From: Herbaspirillum sp. meg3
Lineage (GTDB): Bacteria > Pseudomonadota > Gammaproteobacteria > Burkholderiales > Burkholderiaceae_D
Direction: 5' to 3'
DNA: 64,000 bases
Assembly: GCF_002257565.1 (NCBI RefSeq)
Contig: NZ_CP022736.1
Span: forward strand, 4,712,001 to 4,776,000
Notes under the pieces: generated by a model
Database searches by the model: none
What the model was told of the DNA's origin: nothing
What the model saw: the letters and a program-made list of their open reading frames with translations, nothing else
Program-made: the position numbers and the translations under genes
In this document: positions 53,065-62,872 of the stretch, in pieces
How the letters are laid out: each line of letters begins with the position of its first letter
Position numbering within the stretch: the stretch's first letter is position 1

Positions 53065-53484
53065 ATGAACCTCACACAAATCTGGTCGAAAGCCGCTCTG
53101 CTGGCTGTCGTCACCACCGCGGCCGGTTTTGCGTCGCCATTGACGATGGCGCAATCTGCACCGACCGCTGTCGCACCACCGCCGCCTGAACTGCAAACGC
53201 TGGACGAAGGCGAACCGCCTGCCGTGACCATCAAGAAGCCGGGCGAAGGCACAAGTTCCGGCAACAAGATCGAAGAACGCCGCGATCACGGCCAGACCAA
53301 GGAAATCAAGGTTCAGTCGGGTCCAAGCACGTATTACCTGAAACCCAAGCAACAGCTTGGCAGCTCCACGCCGGGTGACGCACAAAGCGGTCCGCCGACC
53401 AACGCGCAATGGCAGATCAAGGAATTCGACTGGGGTGGCAAGAAAAAGCCTAAAGAAGGCGACACCGACAGTTCCGGCAAGTAA
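53065..53484 (+). CDS. DUF2782-domain protein, exported
   Basis: 139 residues. A signal peptide (about 1-31, SKAALLAVVTTAAGF core, cut near AQS-AP) is followed by a Pro-rich segment, then ITVKV-like strand elements (IKVQSGPSTYYLKPKQQ). The domain is small, of unknown function, and typically found next to thrB or polA in betaproteobacteria. ATG 53065 is the start of the signal peptide; an in-frame ATG at 52960 gives an unlikely N-terminus. Confidence 0.85.
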   Translation: MNLTQIWSKAALLAVVTTAAGFASPLTMAQSAPTAVAPPPPELQTLDEGEPPAVTIKKPGEGTSSGNKIEERRDHGQTKEIKVQSGPSTYYLKPKQQLGSSTPGDAQSGPPTNAQWQIKEFDWGGKKKPKEGDTDSSGK

Positions 53485-53574
53485 CCCATACGCTCAGGCG
53501 ACAACATTTTTGCGCACACGCGTAATACTGTGATCCGCGCCTGAGCTTCTCATCGTTCCTCATCATTTCCGCAC

Positions 53575-54531
53575 ATGGCAGTTTTTACTCCGGTCAGCCT
53601 GGATGACCTCTCCGGCTGGATCTCCCAGTTTTCTCTCGGCAAAGCGCTCGCCATCAAAGGCATTTCTTCCGGTATTGAGAACAGCAACTTCTTCATCACG
53701 ACCGAAAGCGGCGAATACGTCCTCACGCTGTTTGAGAAACTGAGCTTCGAGCAACTGCCCTTTTACCTGGAACTGATGCGCCATCTGGCGCAACGCGACG
53801 TGCTCGTGCCTGCACCGATTCCCAACAAGAGCGGCAGCATCATCAATGCGCTCAACGGCAAACCCGCGTCGATCGTCACCAAGCTGGAAGGCGCGTATCA
53901 ACCAAAGCCTCAGCCCATGCATTGCGCAGAAGTCGGCACCATGCTGGCCAGGATGCATCTGGCCGCGCAAGACTTCGGCATCCGCCAGCCTAATCTGCGC
54001 GGCTTGCCATGGTGGCGCCAGACGGCGCCGGTAGTGCTGCCGTATCTGAATGAAGAAACACAAAACCTGTTGCGCGCGGAAATGCAGTTCCAGGAAGACT
54101 TTGCCGCCTCCGATATCTATGCGCAATTGCCTAACGGCCCGGTACATGCCGACCTGTTCCGCGACAATGCGATGTTTGTCGATACGCGCCTGACCGGTTT
54201 CTTCGATTTCTATTTTGCCGGTTGCGACACCTGGCTGTTCGATCTGGCCGTCACCGTCAACGACTGGTGCATTGACTTGCCGACCGGTGAGCTTGATTTG
54301 CCGCGCGTGAAAGCGATGCTCGACGCCTATCACGCCGTGCGACCATTTACGCCCGCTGAACAGCAAGCCTGGGATGCCTCCTTGCGTGCAGCTGCGTTGC
54401 GCTTCTGGCTGTCGCGTTTGTACGATTTTTATCTTCCGCGCGCCGCCGAAATGCTGACGCCGCACGATCCTACGCACTTCGAGCGTATCCTGAGATTGCG
54501 CGTCACGCACGCCAATCCGCCACTGAACTGA
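53575..54531 (+). CDS. thrB: Homoserine kinase (APH-fold type)
   Basis: 318 residues of the aminoglycoside-phosphotransferase fold. The ATP-binding lobe includes GISSGIENSNFFITT, and the catalytic loop is VHADLFRDN (about 190-198) with GFFDFYFAGCD as the metal site. It phosphorylates homoserine in threonine synthesis. It follows the DUF2782 gene after 90 bases and is followed by a membrane-protein gene after 2 bases. Confidence 0.93.
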   Translation: MAVFTPVSLDDLSGWISQFSLGKALAIKGISSGIENSNFFITTESGEYVLTLFEKLSFEQLPFYLELMRHLAQRDVLVPAPIPNKSGSIINALNGKPASIVTKLEGAYQPKPQPMHCAEVGTMLARMHLAAQDFGIRQPNLRGLPWWRQTAPVVLPYLNEETQNLLRAEMQFQEDFAASDIYAQLPNGPVHADLFRDNAMFVDTRLTGFFDFYFAGCDTWLFDLAVTVNDWCIDLPTGELDLPRVKAMLDAYHAVRPFTPAEQQAWDASLRAAALRFWLSRLYDFYLPRAAEMLTPHDPTHFERILRLRVTHANPPLN

Positions 54532-54533
54532 TT

Positions 54534-55334
54534 ATGGAAAAATTGCCTGCAAAAACTGGCTGGCTATGGGTCAAGGAAGGCATTGCGCTCTTTCGCAAGC
54601 AACCTGCTGAAGTATCGACGTTATTCCTGAGCTACATGTTTCTGATGCTGGCGCTGGGCATCGTACCGGTCATCGGCCAGTTGCTGCCGCTGATTCTGGT
54701 GCCGGTGTTTGCGATGTCTTTCATGCAAGCCTGCCGCCACATCGAAGAGGGCAAGCGCGTCTATCCAAACCTGCTGCTGGTCGGTTTCCGCTCGCCGGCA
54801 TTGCGTACCCTGCTTACCCTGGGCGTGTTGTATTTGCTCGCGGCATTCGGTGCGGTGGGCGTATCCGCGCTGGTCGACGGCGGCACCTTCTGGAACGCCA
54901 TGACCGGCATCGGCGGACTCAATCCCAAAGACATCGAAGGCAGCAATATCAGTCTGGCAATGGTATTGGCAGCCGTCGTCTATATCCCGGCGGCAATGGC
55001 ATTCTGGTTCGCCGCGCCGTTGATTACCTGGCATGACATGCCGCTGGGCAAGGCTTTGTTTTACAGCTTCTTCGCTGTACGCCGCGCCGGTAAAGCCTTT
55101 CTGCTCTACGGACTGGCGTGGCTGGTGATCGGTATTCTGCTGCCGGCGGCCGTGAGCACCATCGTTGCACTGCTGATCAACAATGTGACGATCATCGTAT
55201 TTATTTTGCTGCCATTGTCGATAATATTGACCGTCGTCATGTATTGCTCTTTTTACCCGACATACACTGCGATCTTTGGCAGGCCGCCGCGCGAAGAAAC
55301 ATCCGTTCCTGAAAGCAACGACAGCGCGAGGTAA
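54534..55334 (+). CDS. BPSS1780-family membrane protein
   Basis: 266 residues with about six membrane segments (for example VSTLFLSYMFLMLALGIVPV and LLTLGVLYLLAAFGAVGVSA) and short charged loops. BPSS1780-type proteins are conserved in Burkholderiales and have no known function. The gene starts 2 bases after thrB and is probably co-transcribed. A palindrome follows its stop codon. Confidence 0.82.
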   Translation: MEKLPAKTGWLWVKEGIALFRKQPAEVSTLFLSYMFLMLALGIVPVIGQLLPLILVPVFAMSFMQACRHIEEGKRVYPNLLLVGFRSPALRTLLTLGVLYLLAAFGAVGVSALVDGGTFWNAMTGIGGLNPKDIEGSNISLAMVLAAVVYIPAAMAFWFAAPLITWHDMPLGKALFYSFFAVRRAGKAFLLYGLAWLVIGILLPAAVSTIVALLINNVTIIVFILLPLSIILTVVMYCSFYPTYTAIFGRPPREETSVPESNDSAR

Positions 55335-55336
55335 AA

Positions 55337-55373
55337 TGTTTGCAAAAAAGAAAACATTTCTTTATTGCAAACA
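55337..55373. repeat. Near-perfect palindrome after the BPSS1780 gene
   Basis: TGTTTGCAA (55337-55345) and TTGCAAACA (55365-55373) pair, and the inner AAAGAAA/TTTCTTT sequence extends the stem. It begins 2 bases after the stop codon and ends 38 bases before the next start. No U-run follows on the plus strand. It could attenuate read-through into the receptor gene or be an operator. Confidence 0.6.
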
Positions 55374-55411
55374 AACTGCCTATAACAACGCTTCTGTCAC
55401 GGGGAAAAAAG

Positions 55412-56974
55412 ATGCGGATGAACCTGCCTGTAACCAATGTCGAGTATCCACTACAAGACGGCAAATCCATTGTTTCGAAAACGGACTTGAAGGGCAATAT
55501 TACTTACGTCAATCCCTACTTCGTCGAAGTCAGCGGATTTCACGAAGAAGAACTGATGGGAGCGCCGCAAAACATCGTGCGCCATCCCGACATGCCTGCA
55601 CAAGCCTTCGCCGACATGTGGAAGACGGTCAAAAAAGGCATTCCCTGGACCGGTCTGGTCAAGAACCGGCGCAAGACCGGCGACCACTATTGGGTTCTCG
55701 CCAACATCACACCGGTACGCGAAAAAGGCCAGATCATCGGCTATATGTCCGTGCGCACCAAACCGTCGCGCCAGGATGTTACCGCCGCGGAAAAACTTTA
55801 CGCCGATATCCGCAAAGGCAACGCCAAGGGCATCGCCATTGAGCAGGGCATTGTGGTGAAAACCGGCGTGAAGGGGTGGATCGCCAAGCTTGGCAGGATG
55901 CAGCTCAACACGCGCATCAACCTGTCGATGAGCACCATGCTGGCGCTGCAATTGGTTGCCGCCTGCGTGAGTTTCTTCAGCGATCACAGCAAACTCAATA
56001 CCGGTATTTGCATCGCTACCATTTTGCTCACGCTATATATCTGGTACGCATTGCACAGTGCATTGGTGCGCCCGATGATCGCAGCGCTGAAGGCGACTTA
56101 CGCCATCACCGGCGGTGATCTGTCGAACAATATCGAATCCGACCGCCACGATGAAATCGGCCGCCTGCTGCGCGCACTGCGCCAGATGAACATCAATCTG
56201 ACCGCCATCATCGGCGATGTGCGCTCCAACGTCGAATCGATCAACGGCGCAACACGTGAAATCGCCACCGGCAACATGGACTTGTCGCATCGCACGGAAT
56301 CACAGGCATCCAATCTGGAAGAAACCGCATCCAGCATGGAGCAACTGGCGACCACCGTCCGTCAGAATGCAGACAGCGCGCTGCAGGCCAACCAGTTGGC
56401 GGCGTCGGCCTCGGCGATTGCAGTCAAGGGCGGCGACGTGGTCGGCAAGACCGGCAGCACCATGAGCGAGATCAGCGCATCGTCGAAGAAGATCGTCGAT
56501 ATCATCAGCCTGATCGACAGCATTGCCTTCCAGACCAATATCCTGGCGTTGAATGCTGCGGTGGAAGCGGCACGCGCCGGCGAACAAGGCCGTGGCTTTG
56601 CCGTGGTCGCCTCAGAAGTGCGCAGCCTGGCGCAACGCTCGGCAGGTGCGGCGAAAGAGATCAAAACCCTGATCGAAGACTCGGTGGAAAAGGTCGACAT
56701 CGGCAATCGCCTGGTGGACGACGCCCGCAGCACCATGACGGAAATCGTCGACTCGGTCAAACGCGTCACCGGCATCATGAACGAGATCACCGTCGCCACT
56801 CAGCAGCAAAGCGCCGGCATCACGCAAGTGCATCAGGCTGTAACCGACATGGATGAAAGCACGCAGCAGAACGCCGCGCTGGTAGAGCAAGCAGCCGCAG
56901 CGGCAGCCAGCCTGGAAGAACAAACCGGCCGCCTGCTGCAAGCGATTGCCGTGTTCAAGTTTCAGCATAAATAA
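55412..56974 (+). CDS. Aer-like PAS-domain chemoreceptor
   Basis: 520 residues. An N-terminal PAS domain of the Aer type (about 12-115; NIVRHPDMPAQAFADMW and GDHYWVLANITPV) probably binds FAD. A membrane anchor follows (about 185-235), then HAMP and a methyl-accepting signalling domain with the same tip sequence as the receptor at 47.2-48.8 kb. It should report redox or energy state to CheA. ATG 55412 has GGGGA six bases before it; the frame is open upstream to 55340. Confidence 0.92.
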   Translation: MRMNLPVTNVEYPLQDGKSIVSKTDLKGNITYVNPYFVEVSGFHEEELMGAPQNIVRHPDMPAQAFADMWKTVKKGIPWTGLVKNRRKTGDHYWVLANITPVREKGQIIGYMSVRTKPSRQDVTAAEKLYADIRKGNAKGIAIEQGIVVKTGVKGWIAKLGRMQLNTRINLSMSTMLALQLVAACVSFFSDHSKLNTGICIATILLTLYIWYALHSALVRPMIAALKATYAITGGDLSNNIESDRHDEIGRLLRALRQMNINLTAIIGDVRSNVESINGATREIATGNMDLSHRTESQASNLEETASSMEQLATTVRQNADSALQANQLAASASAIAVKGGDVVGKTGSTMSEISASSKKIVDIISLIDSIAFQTNILALNAAVEAARAGEQGRGFAVVASEVRSLAQRSAGAAKEIKTLIEDSVEKVDIGNRLVDDARSTMTEIVDSVKRVTGIMNEITVATQQQSAGITQVHQAVTDMDESTQQNAALVEQAAAAAASLEEQTGRLLQAIAVFKFQHK

Positions 56975-57000
56975 GCGCAAACAAAGCGCGCAGGTACAAG

Positions 57001-57042
57001 AAAACGGCTGGGAGCGAACATATCGCTGCCAGCCGTTTTTTA
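57001..57042. terminator. Bidirectional rho-independent terminator
   Basis: AAAACGGCTGG and CCAGCCGTTTTTT pair around GAGCGA-ACATA-TCGCT. T-runs follow on both strands. It ends the Aer-like gene (plus) and the xylB-containing operon (minus); the xylB stop codon lies at its right end. Confidence 0.85.
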
Positions 57043-58521
57043 TTGCGCCACCGCTTCCGCAGACGGTAATGCCGGCCAAGGCCGGTAGATATCCCGGTAA
57101 CGCTGCAAGCGTGGCATCAACGCAGCGTGACGCGCCCCTCGCGGCGTAAAACTGTCCTGCTGCTGGGGCTTGCGGCAGACCACGGCTTCCTCTCCGCCAT
57201 CAGCAAGCCATGCCAGACGCGCCGCGCCCAAAGCGCCGCCGGCTTCGCTGCCGACGTGCGTGACAATACGGACATTGAGCGCGTCGCTCAACAGTTGCGC
57301 CCAATATCCACTGCGCGCGCCGCCGCCGACCAGCGACAATTGCTGCACGCCGGTGCCGGCTGCACGCAAGGCATCCAGGCCATCCACCATGCCAAAGCTC
57401 ACACCTTCCAGCACCGCATAGGCCAACGCGGCACGTTGATGCTCATGCGACAGACCATGAAACATCCCAAGCGCATACGGGTCATTGTGCGGCGTACGCT
57501 CACCCGATAAATACGGCAGAAACAAAGGCGCGTTGGCCAAGGCTTCGTCATCCATCAAGGCGACTTCTTCGAGCAGGGTGTTTTCATCGACGCTGCACAA
57601 GCGGCAGAACCAGCGCAGGCAGCTTGCCGCCGACAACATCACGCTCATCTGATGCCAGCGTTGCGGCAGAGTATGGCAAAACGCGTGAATCGCACGGGCA
57701 GGATTGGGACGAAATTTGTCGTTGACCACAAACAGCACACCCGAGGTGCCGAGCGAGAGGAAACCATCTCCGGGATTGACTGCGCCAATGCCCACCGCGC
57801 TCGCAGCACCATCGCCGGCGCCACCGGCCACCTTGACCTCCGGCGACAAGCCCCATGCCTGTGCCAATGCAGGCAATAAAAAACCTGCCGCACGGCTGCC
57901 GTCGACCAAGGCAGGCATCTGCCCGCGATGCATGCCTCCGGCCGCGAGCAAGGCATCGGACCAGTCACGCCGTGCCACGTCGAGCCAGAGTGTGCCGGCC
58001 GCATCGGACGGATCAGAAATTTTTTGCCCCGTCATTTGCAGGCGCAGCCAGTCCTTGGGCAACAGCACACAAGCTACCTGCGCAAACAACTGCGGTTCGT
58101 GCCGCGCTACCCATAGCAGTTTGGGCGCGGTGAATCCCGGCATCGCCAGATTGCCCGCCACCTCATGCAAATCAGGGGCACGCCGTGTCAGTTCCGCACA
58201 TTCTTCAGTGCTGCGTGAATCGCTCCACAGAATTGCCGGCCGCAACACCTGGTCGCGCGCGTCCAACAGCACAGCGCCATGCATCTGCCCCGACAAGCCG
58301 ATTGCGCGGACCTTCCTGAAATGGTCCGGCCCGATCTGCACTCGCAGCTTGGCGACGGTGTCGCAAGTCGCTTGCCACCATTGCTGCGGATCCTGCTCCG
58401 ACCAGCGCGGGTGAGGACGAGATACCGTCAACGGCGTGCCGGCCAGCGCCAGCAACTTGCCTTCGGCATCGATGACGACCGCTTTGACTTCCGACGTACC
58501 AAGGTCTATCCCCAGATACAT
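57040..58521 (-). CDS. xylB: Xylulokinase
   Basis: A 493-residue FGGY kinase. It opens MYLGIDLGTSEVKAVVIDAE, has GLSGQMHGAVLLD in the N-lobe, and LVGGGARSGYWAQLLSD in the C-lobe. It phosphorylates D-xylulose, the product expected if the neighbouring dehydrogenase oxidises D-arabitol. ATG 58521 has GAGGAG upstream. It lies 90 bases after the polyol dehydrogenase and ends in the bidirectional terminator. Confidence 0.92.
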   Translation of the reverse strand: MYLGIDLGTSEVKAVVIDAEGKLLALAGTPLTVSRPHPRWSEQDPQQWWQATCDTVAKLRVQIGPDHFRKVRAIGLSGQMHGAVLLDARDQVLRPAILWSDSRSTEECAELTRRAPDLHEVAGNLAMPGFTAPKLLWVARHEPQLFAQVACVLLPKDWLRLQMTGQKISDPSDAAGTLWLDVARRDWSDALLAAGGMHRGQMPALVDGSRAAGFLLPALAQAWGLSPEVKVAGGAGDGAASAVGIGAVNPGDGFLSLGTSGVLFVVNDKFRPNPARAIHAFCHTLPQRWHQMSVMLSAASCLRWFCRLCSVDENTLLEEVALMDDEALANAPLFLPYLSGERTPHNDPYALGMFHGLSHEHQRAALAYAVLEGVSFGMVDGLDALRAAGTGVQQLSLVGGGARSGYWAQLLSDALNVRIVTHVGSEAGGALGAARLAWLADGGEEAVVCRKPQQQDSFTPRGARHAALMPRLQRYRDIYRPWPALPSAEAVAQ

Positions 58522-58611
58522 GGTGCTCCTCGTTGAATTCTCATTTGTCCTTGTTCGCCCTCCATCTTCATCAGCTACCATCAGCTACCAGATGATTCGG
58601 CGAACAGGTAT

Positions 58612-60024
58612 TTATGCGGACATTTTAGTCGAAGCCGCCAACCAGCCATTGATATTGGTTACCGCTTCGCGCAGCAGGCGCTCCAGCGGCGTCGTACCGG
58701 CCAGATCGCCCCATAGCAGCGCATCGGCGCAGTACGCACGCAATGGATCGGCAGCGTCCAGCATGGTGCGCACCGTTGCAGGGTCAAATACGCCGTCCTG
58801 ATATTCGTAACTCAGGCCGCCCTGCTTCCAGCGCTGCAGGAAAACGAAGAACAAGGCCGGCAGCAGCGCCGTTGCGCGCGGCTGGTGCCCGCGCGCAAAA
58901 CTGTCGCTGATGGTCGGCCGGATAAAGCCCGGGATCTTGGAAAAGCCATCTGCGGCCACACGCTGATTCGTGTCCTGAATCGCCGGATTGCCGAAACGCG
59001 CCAGCGTCGTGTCGCGATAAGCTTCCAGATCAAGCGGGCTGGGCGTCAGACTGGGAATGACATCTTGCGTGATGTAGTCGTAGGCCATGCGATGAATGTC
59101 TTCATGCGCAGTGCCTTCGTGAATATAGTTAAGACCGATCAATGTACCTGCCCAGGCGATGCAGCTGTGGCTGGCATTGAGGATGCGAATCTTGGCTTCT
59201 TCGTAGGGCAAGACCGACGCGACCATTTCCACGCCGACTTTTTCGAGTGCCGGGCGGCCGGCTTTGAAATCATCCTCGATCACCCATTGAATGAAGGACT
59301 CCGCCATCAACGCGCAGGGATCGTCAACGCCGGTCGCGTCCCTGACGCGCTGGCGCACGGCATCGGTGGGACGCGGCGTGATACGGTCAACCATGGAATT
59401 CGGGCTGGTGACGTTGCTGCGCACCCATTCCAGCAACTGAAGGTGGCCGCGTAGCGCCAGGAACTGCTGCAGACCGCTGAAGAAACGTTCGCCGTTGTGA
59501 CGCAAATTGTCGCAATTAAGCAGCGTCACGCCACCGGCGTTGTCGTTGTAACGCGCCTGCAATATTGCCGTAACGGCGCCATAGATCGTGCGGCGATCGC
59601 CCGCGAGATCGGCGGCCAGATCAGGCTGATGCACATCCAGCTGATGCACATGATCCAGGTAATAACCGCCTTCAGTGACCGTAAAGGAAATCACACGGGT
59701 ACGCGGCGCAGCACCGGCTTTTACGAGGCTCTTCAATTGCCCGTCCCAAGGCACGATATCGCGGATCGCCCGAATTGTTTCGTAGGCGCGCTGCCCCTGT
59801 GGGGTCACCGTCTCAAGCGTGTAGCTGCCTTCATTTTTTTGCAGTTCCTGCAGCAGCGGCGCCATATCGGACCGGATATTGGCCAATGCCAGTTGCCAGC
59901 GGCGGTCTTCATCATTACCGCGCTCACGCAGACGATGCAGATAGACTGCCTGATGCGCCCGGTGAAAAGATCCGGCGCCGATATGCAGCCAGACCAGGTC
60001 GTTTTTTGAATCGCGATTCGTCAT
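58612..60024 (-). CDS. Long-chain polyol dehydrogenase (mannitol/D-arabitol type)
   Basis: 470 residues of the mannitol-dehydrogenase family. GAGSFHRAHQAVYLHRL at the N-terminus binds NAD, and the catalytic Lys, Asn and His are in AKIRILNASHSCIAW, spaced as in Pseudomonas mannitol dehydrogenase. It oxidises mannitol to fructose or D-arabitol to D-xylulose. With a xylulokinase as the next gene, arabitol is a plausible main substrate, though the Pseudomonas enzyme takes both. GAGGA precedes the ATG at 60024. Confidence 0.9.
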   Translation of the reverse strand: MTNRDSKNDLVWLHIGAGSFHRAHQAVYLHRLRERGNDEDRRWQLALANIRSDMAPLLQELQKNEGSYTLETVTPQGQRAYETIRAIRDIVPWDGQLKSLVKAGAAPRTRVISFTVTEGGYYLDHVHQLDVHQPDLAADLAGDRRTIYGAVTAILQARYNDNAGGVTLLNCDNLRHNGERFFSGLQQFLALRGHLQLLEWVRSNVTSPNSMVDRITPRPTDAVRQRVRDATGVDDPCALMAESFIQWVIEDDFKAGRPALEKVGVEMVASVLPYEEAKIRILNASHSCIAWAGTLIGLNYIHEGTAHEDIHRMAYDYITQDVIPSLTPSPLDLEAYRDTTLARFGNPAIQDTNQRVAADGFSKIPGFIRPTISDSFARGHQPRATALLPALFFVFLQRWKQGGLSYEYQDGVFDPATVRTMLDAADPLRAYCADALLWGDLAGTTPLERLLREAVTNINGWLAASTKMSA

Positions 60025-60096
60025 GTTGTCCTCTATTGCGCTATGACTCTATTGCTGTGCTGCTTGTCCTCTATTCACTACATGCGTATCCGCGCT

Positions 60097-61209
60097 TCAA
60101 TGCACCGCAGCCGCATGCACTTCAAGACGCGGCACCGCACTGCCATCTTGACGGAACAGGTGGCAGCGGCTGGCGTCGGCGCCAATACCGATCATGCTGC
60201 CGGAAGCGATCTTCATGCTGTCGGGCACGCGAAGAATCAGGGGCTCTTCCGATGCTTCGCTGGCAGCGTACAGATAGGAGAAATCACCCAGTAATTCCAT
60301 CGCTGCGAAGTGCGCCTGCAACATGGGCTTGTCGGTGACGATGTGTAAATGTTCCGGACGGATACCTAACGCGACCTTGTCGCCGACCTTCAGCGTGCCG
60401 GCCTCGACAGCGGCCAGCTGCTGTCCACCGCCGGGCAGATGAACTTGCACGCCTGCGTCGCTCAGAGACGCGACCACGCCATCAATGAAATTCATCTTCG
60501 GTGAGCCGATGAAACCCGCGACGAAACGATTGGCCGGATGGTGATACAACTGCTGCGGCGTCCCCACCTGCTCGATGCGTCCCGCCGAGAGCACCACGAT
60601 CTTGTCGGCCAGCGTCATCGCTTCGATCTGATCGTGCGTAACGTAAATCATGGTGGTCTTGAGATCATCATGCAGCTTGGAGAACTCCAGGCGCATCTTC
60701 ACGCGCAAGGCGGCATCGAGATTCGACAAAGGCTCATCGAACAGGAACACACTCGGCTGGCGCGTAATCGCACGCCCAATGGCGACACGTTGACGCTGCC
60801 CGCCGGACAAGGCGCGCGGCTTGCGATCAAGCAGATGATCGATATGCAGGATCCTAGCAGCATGCTGCACAGCGCTATCGATCTCACTCTTGGACTTGCC
60901 GGCGATCTTTAGGCCGAACGCCATGTTGTCGTACAGCGTCATGTGCGGATACAGGGCATAAGACTGGAACACCATGGCGATACCGCGCTTGGATGCAGGT
61001 ACGTCGTTCATGCGGCGCTCGCCAATGTTGAGTTCACCGGCGCTGATGTCTTCCAGACCGGCGATCATGCGCAGCAAGGTCGACTTGCCACAGCCGGACG
61101 GGCCGACAAAAACGACGAACTCGCCATCGTCGATGTCGAGATTGATGTCGCGCATGACCTCAGTGTCGTCATAGCGCTTGGCGAGGTTACGGATAGTGAC
61201 GGCTGCCAT
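60097..61209 (-). CDS. Polyol ABC importer ATPase (MalK/UgpC family)
   Basis: 370 residues. Walker A GPSGCGKST, Q-loop VFQSYALYPHMTL, signature LSGGQRQRVAIGRA, Walker B VFLFDEPLSNLDA and a C-terminal TOBE domain. It energises the two permeases at 62-63.8 kb. AAGGAG is placed six bases before the ATG at 61209. The 140 bases upstream carry irregular CGACGATG repeats but no gene. Confidence 0.93.
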   Translation of the reverse strand: MAAVTIRNLAKRYDDTEVMRDINLDIDDGEFVVFVGPSGCGKSTLLRMIAGLEDISAGELNIGERRMNDVPASKRGIAMVFQSYALYPHMTLYDNMAFGLKIAGKSKSEIDSAVQHAARILHIDHLLDRKPRALSGGQRQRVAIGRAITRQPSVFLFDEPLSNLDAALRVKMRLEFSKLHDDLKTTMIYVTHDQIEAMTLADKIVVLSAGRIEQVGTPQQLYHHPANRFVAGFIGSPKMNFIDGVVASLSDAGVQVHLPGGGQQLAAVEAGTLKVGDKVALGIRPEHLHIVTDKPMLQAHFAAMELLGDFSYLYAASEASEEPLILRVPDSMKIASGSMIGIGADASRCHLFRQDGSAVPRLEVHAAAVH

Positions 61210-61349
61210 GGAAGTCTCCTTGTTTCTCTGTGTCTCAATGATCTCGTCGCGACGATTGCCAGTGATCGCTATTGATTGCCGGCGATGACGATGGCGACGA
61301 TGCGACGATGTTTTTATGGCTGTTGCTGCAGCTTGTTCAGGCGATGCTT

Positions 61350-62057
61350 TCAGGCCGCGTCTTCTGCCAGCAGTCCCGCAATTAAGGCCGGTAACTCACG
61401 CATGTCGTCGAACACCAGTTCAGCGCCGGCAGCGAGCAGCTTCTGATGCATGCCGTCTTTATCGTGTGCCACACCGGTAAAGCCCAGTACCCGCATGCCG
61501 GCACTACTGGCCGCACGCACGCCGGTGATACTGTCGTCAACGGCGACACACTGCTGTGGAGCGATCCTGTACCCCTCCGCCGCCGCGAGATAAACATGCG
61601 GCGCCGGCTTGGGACGGCCGACATCATGTGCGCTATGGATATGCCCCTCAAACATGCTCAACAAACCGCAGCGGCGCAGCCCTTGTACGATGCGATCACT
61701 GCTGCTGTTGCTGGCGACGGCTTTGGGCAGATCAATTGCCTGTAAAGCCTCGGCGATGCCGGGCACCAGTTGCACTTCGTCGCCGCAGGCGATGCCGACG
61801 GCAGTGTTGATATCGGCATATTGCGCAGCGTTCAGACCAAAGCCGAATTCCACATCCAGTTCGTCGAGCAGCAATTCGGTAAACATGCCGAGCCGGGAAG
61901 CAATCGCGTGGTGCAGCTTGTCGCCGTCCAACGGATCTTTGAGCAGCGGCAGCAGATGCTCATGCAGCACGCGCAAAGCGATGCTTTCACTGTCGAGCAA
62001 CACGCCGTCGCAGTCGCACACCAGATGCGTGATTCTTGATGTCATGTGTTCTTTCAT
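61350..62057 (-). CDS. HAD-family sugar phosphatase
   Basis: About 235 residues. The nucleophile motif is CDCDGVLLDSE (Asp15, Asp17), followed by the Ser in VASNSSSDR and the Lys and Asp pair in GRPKPAPHVYL and VDDSITGV. It belongs to the beta-phosphoglucomutase-like group of phosphatases. Its place between permease and ATPase genes suggests it removes phosphate from a polyol-derived phosphate, a guess. ATG 62057 shares a base pattern with the permease stop (TAATG); ATG 62045 is also possible. Confidence 0.85.
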   Translation of the reverse strand: MKEHMTSRITHLVCDCDGVLLDSESIALRVLHEHLLPLLKDPLDGDKLHHAIASRLGMFTELLLDELDVEFGFGLNAAQYADINTAVGIACGDEVQLVPGIAEALQAIDLPKAVASNSSSDRIVQGLRRCGLLSMFEGHIHSAHDVGRPKPAPHVYLAAAEGYRIAPQQCVAVDDSITGVRAASSAGMRVLGFTGVAHDKDGMHQKLLAAGAELVFDDMRELPALIAGLLAEDAA

Positions 62058-62872
62058 TACTTCACGGCGCCGAAGGTCAGGCCGCGTACCAGTTGTTTCT
62101 GCGCCAGCCAGCCGAGCGCCATGATGGGAGCGATCGCCAGCAGCGACGCCGCCGACAGCTTGGCCCAGAACAGGCCCTCCGGATTGGAGTACGACGCGAT
62201 GAACACCGTCAGCGGGGCGGCGTCGACGCTGGTCAGGTTGAGACTCCAGAAGGCTTCGTTCCACGACAGGATGATGAGCAGCAAGGCCGTCGAGGCGAGC
62301 CCCGGCATGGCGGTCGGCAGCAAGAGATAGATCATCTCTTGCCAGGCGTTGGCGCCATCAATGCGCGCAGCTTCGAGAATTTCTTTCGGCACATCATTGA
62401 AGTAGGTGAACGCCATCCACACCGCGATCGGCAGGTTGATCAACGTGTAGATCAGGGTCAGTCCGGTCACGGAGTCGAGCACGCCGCTGTTCTTTGCCAG
62501 CAGATAGATCGGCACCAGTACACCGACGGCAGGCATCATCTTGGTCGACAGCATCCACAACAACAATTTTTGCGTGCGACCAGTCGGGAAGAACGCCATC
62601 GAATACGCCGCCGGCACCGCGATCAGCAGCGCCAGAAAAGTCGATCCAAGCGACACGATCATGGAATTCTTGACGAAGGACAGGTAGTTGCTGCGCTCGA
62701 AGACTTCGCGGAAGGTATCGAGCGTCGGCATGAAAATCAGGCTCGGCATGTAGGCCTGATGCTCCGTCTTGAACGCCGTGACGGCAACCCAGAAAATCGG
62801 AAAGAACAGCACGATGGCGCAAGTCCATGCCAACAGCCCCACCCAGAGCGGGCTCTTTTTTGTCTCGTTCAT
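62057..62872 (-). CDS. Polyol ABC importer permease (MtlG/SmoG type)
   Basis: 271 residues with six hydrophobic segments and the EAA loop EAARIDGANAWQEMIYLLLP. It is the second permease of the importer. The start overlaps the first permease gene by 4 bases (ATGA). The order binding protein, two permeases, ATPase, dehydrogenase, xylulokinase matches the mannitol operons of Pseudomonas, here with a HAD gene inserted. Confidence 0.92.
   Translation of the reverse strand: MNETKKSPLWVGLLAWTCAIVLFFPIFWVAVTAFKTEHQAYMPSLIFMPTLDTFREVFERSNYLSFVKNSMIVSLGSTFLALLIAVPAAYSMAFFPTGRTQKLLLWMLSTKMMPAVGVLVPIYLLAKNSGVLDSVTGLTLIYTLINLPIAVWMAFTYFNDVPKEILEAARIDGANAWQEMIYLLLPTAMPGLASTALLLIILSWNEAFWSLNLTSVDAAPLTVFIASYSNPEGLFWAKLSAASLLAIAPIMALGWLAQKQLVRGLTFGAVK

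Noticed and set aside
52228..53409. A 393-codon minus-strand frame opposite the LOG and DUF2782 genes
   Set aside because: It covers two plus-strand genes with motifs and a signal peptide; its own translation is low in typical protein features.
61250..61310. Short CGACGATG-like repeats before the polyol ATPase gene
   Set aside because: The units are irregular and few, so neither a CRISPR array nor a real tandem repeat is supported.
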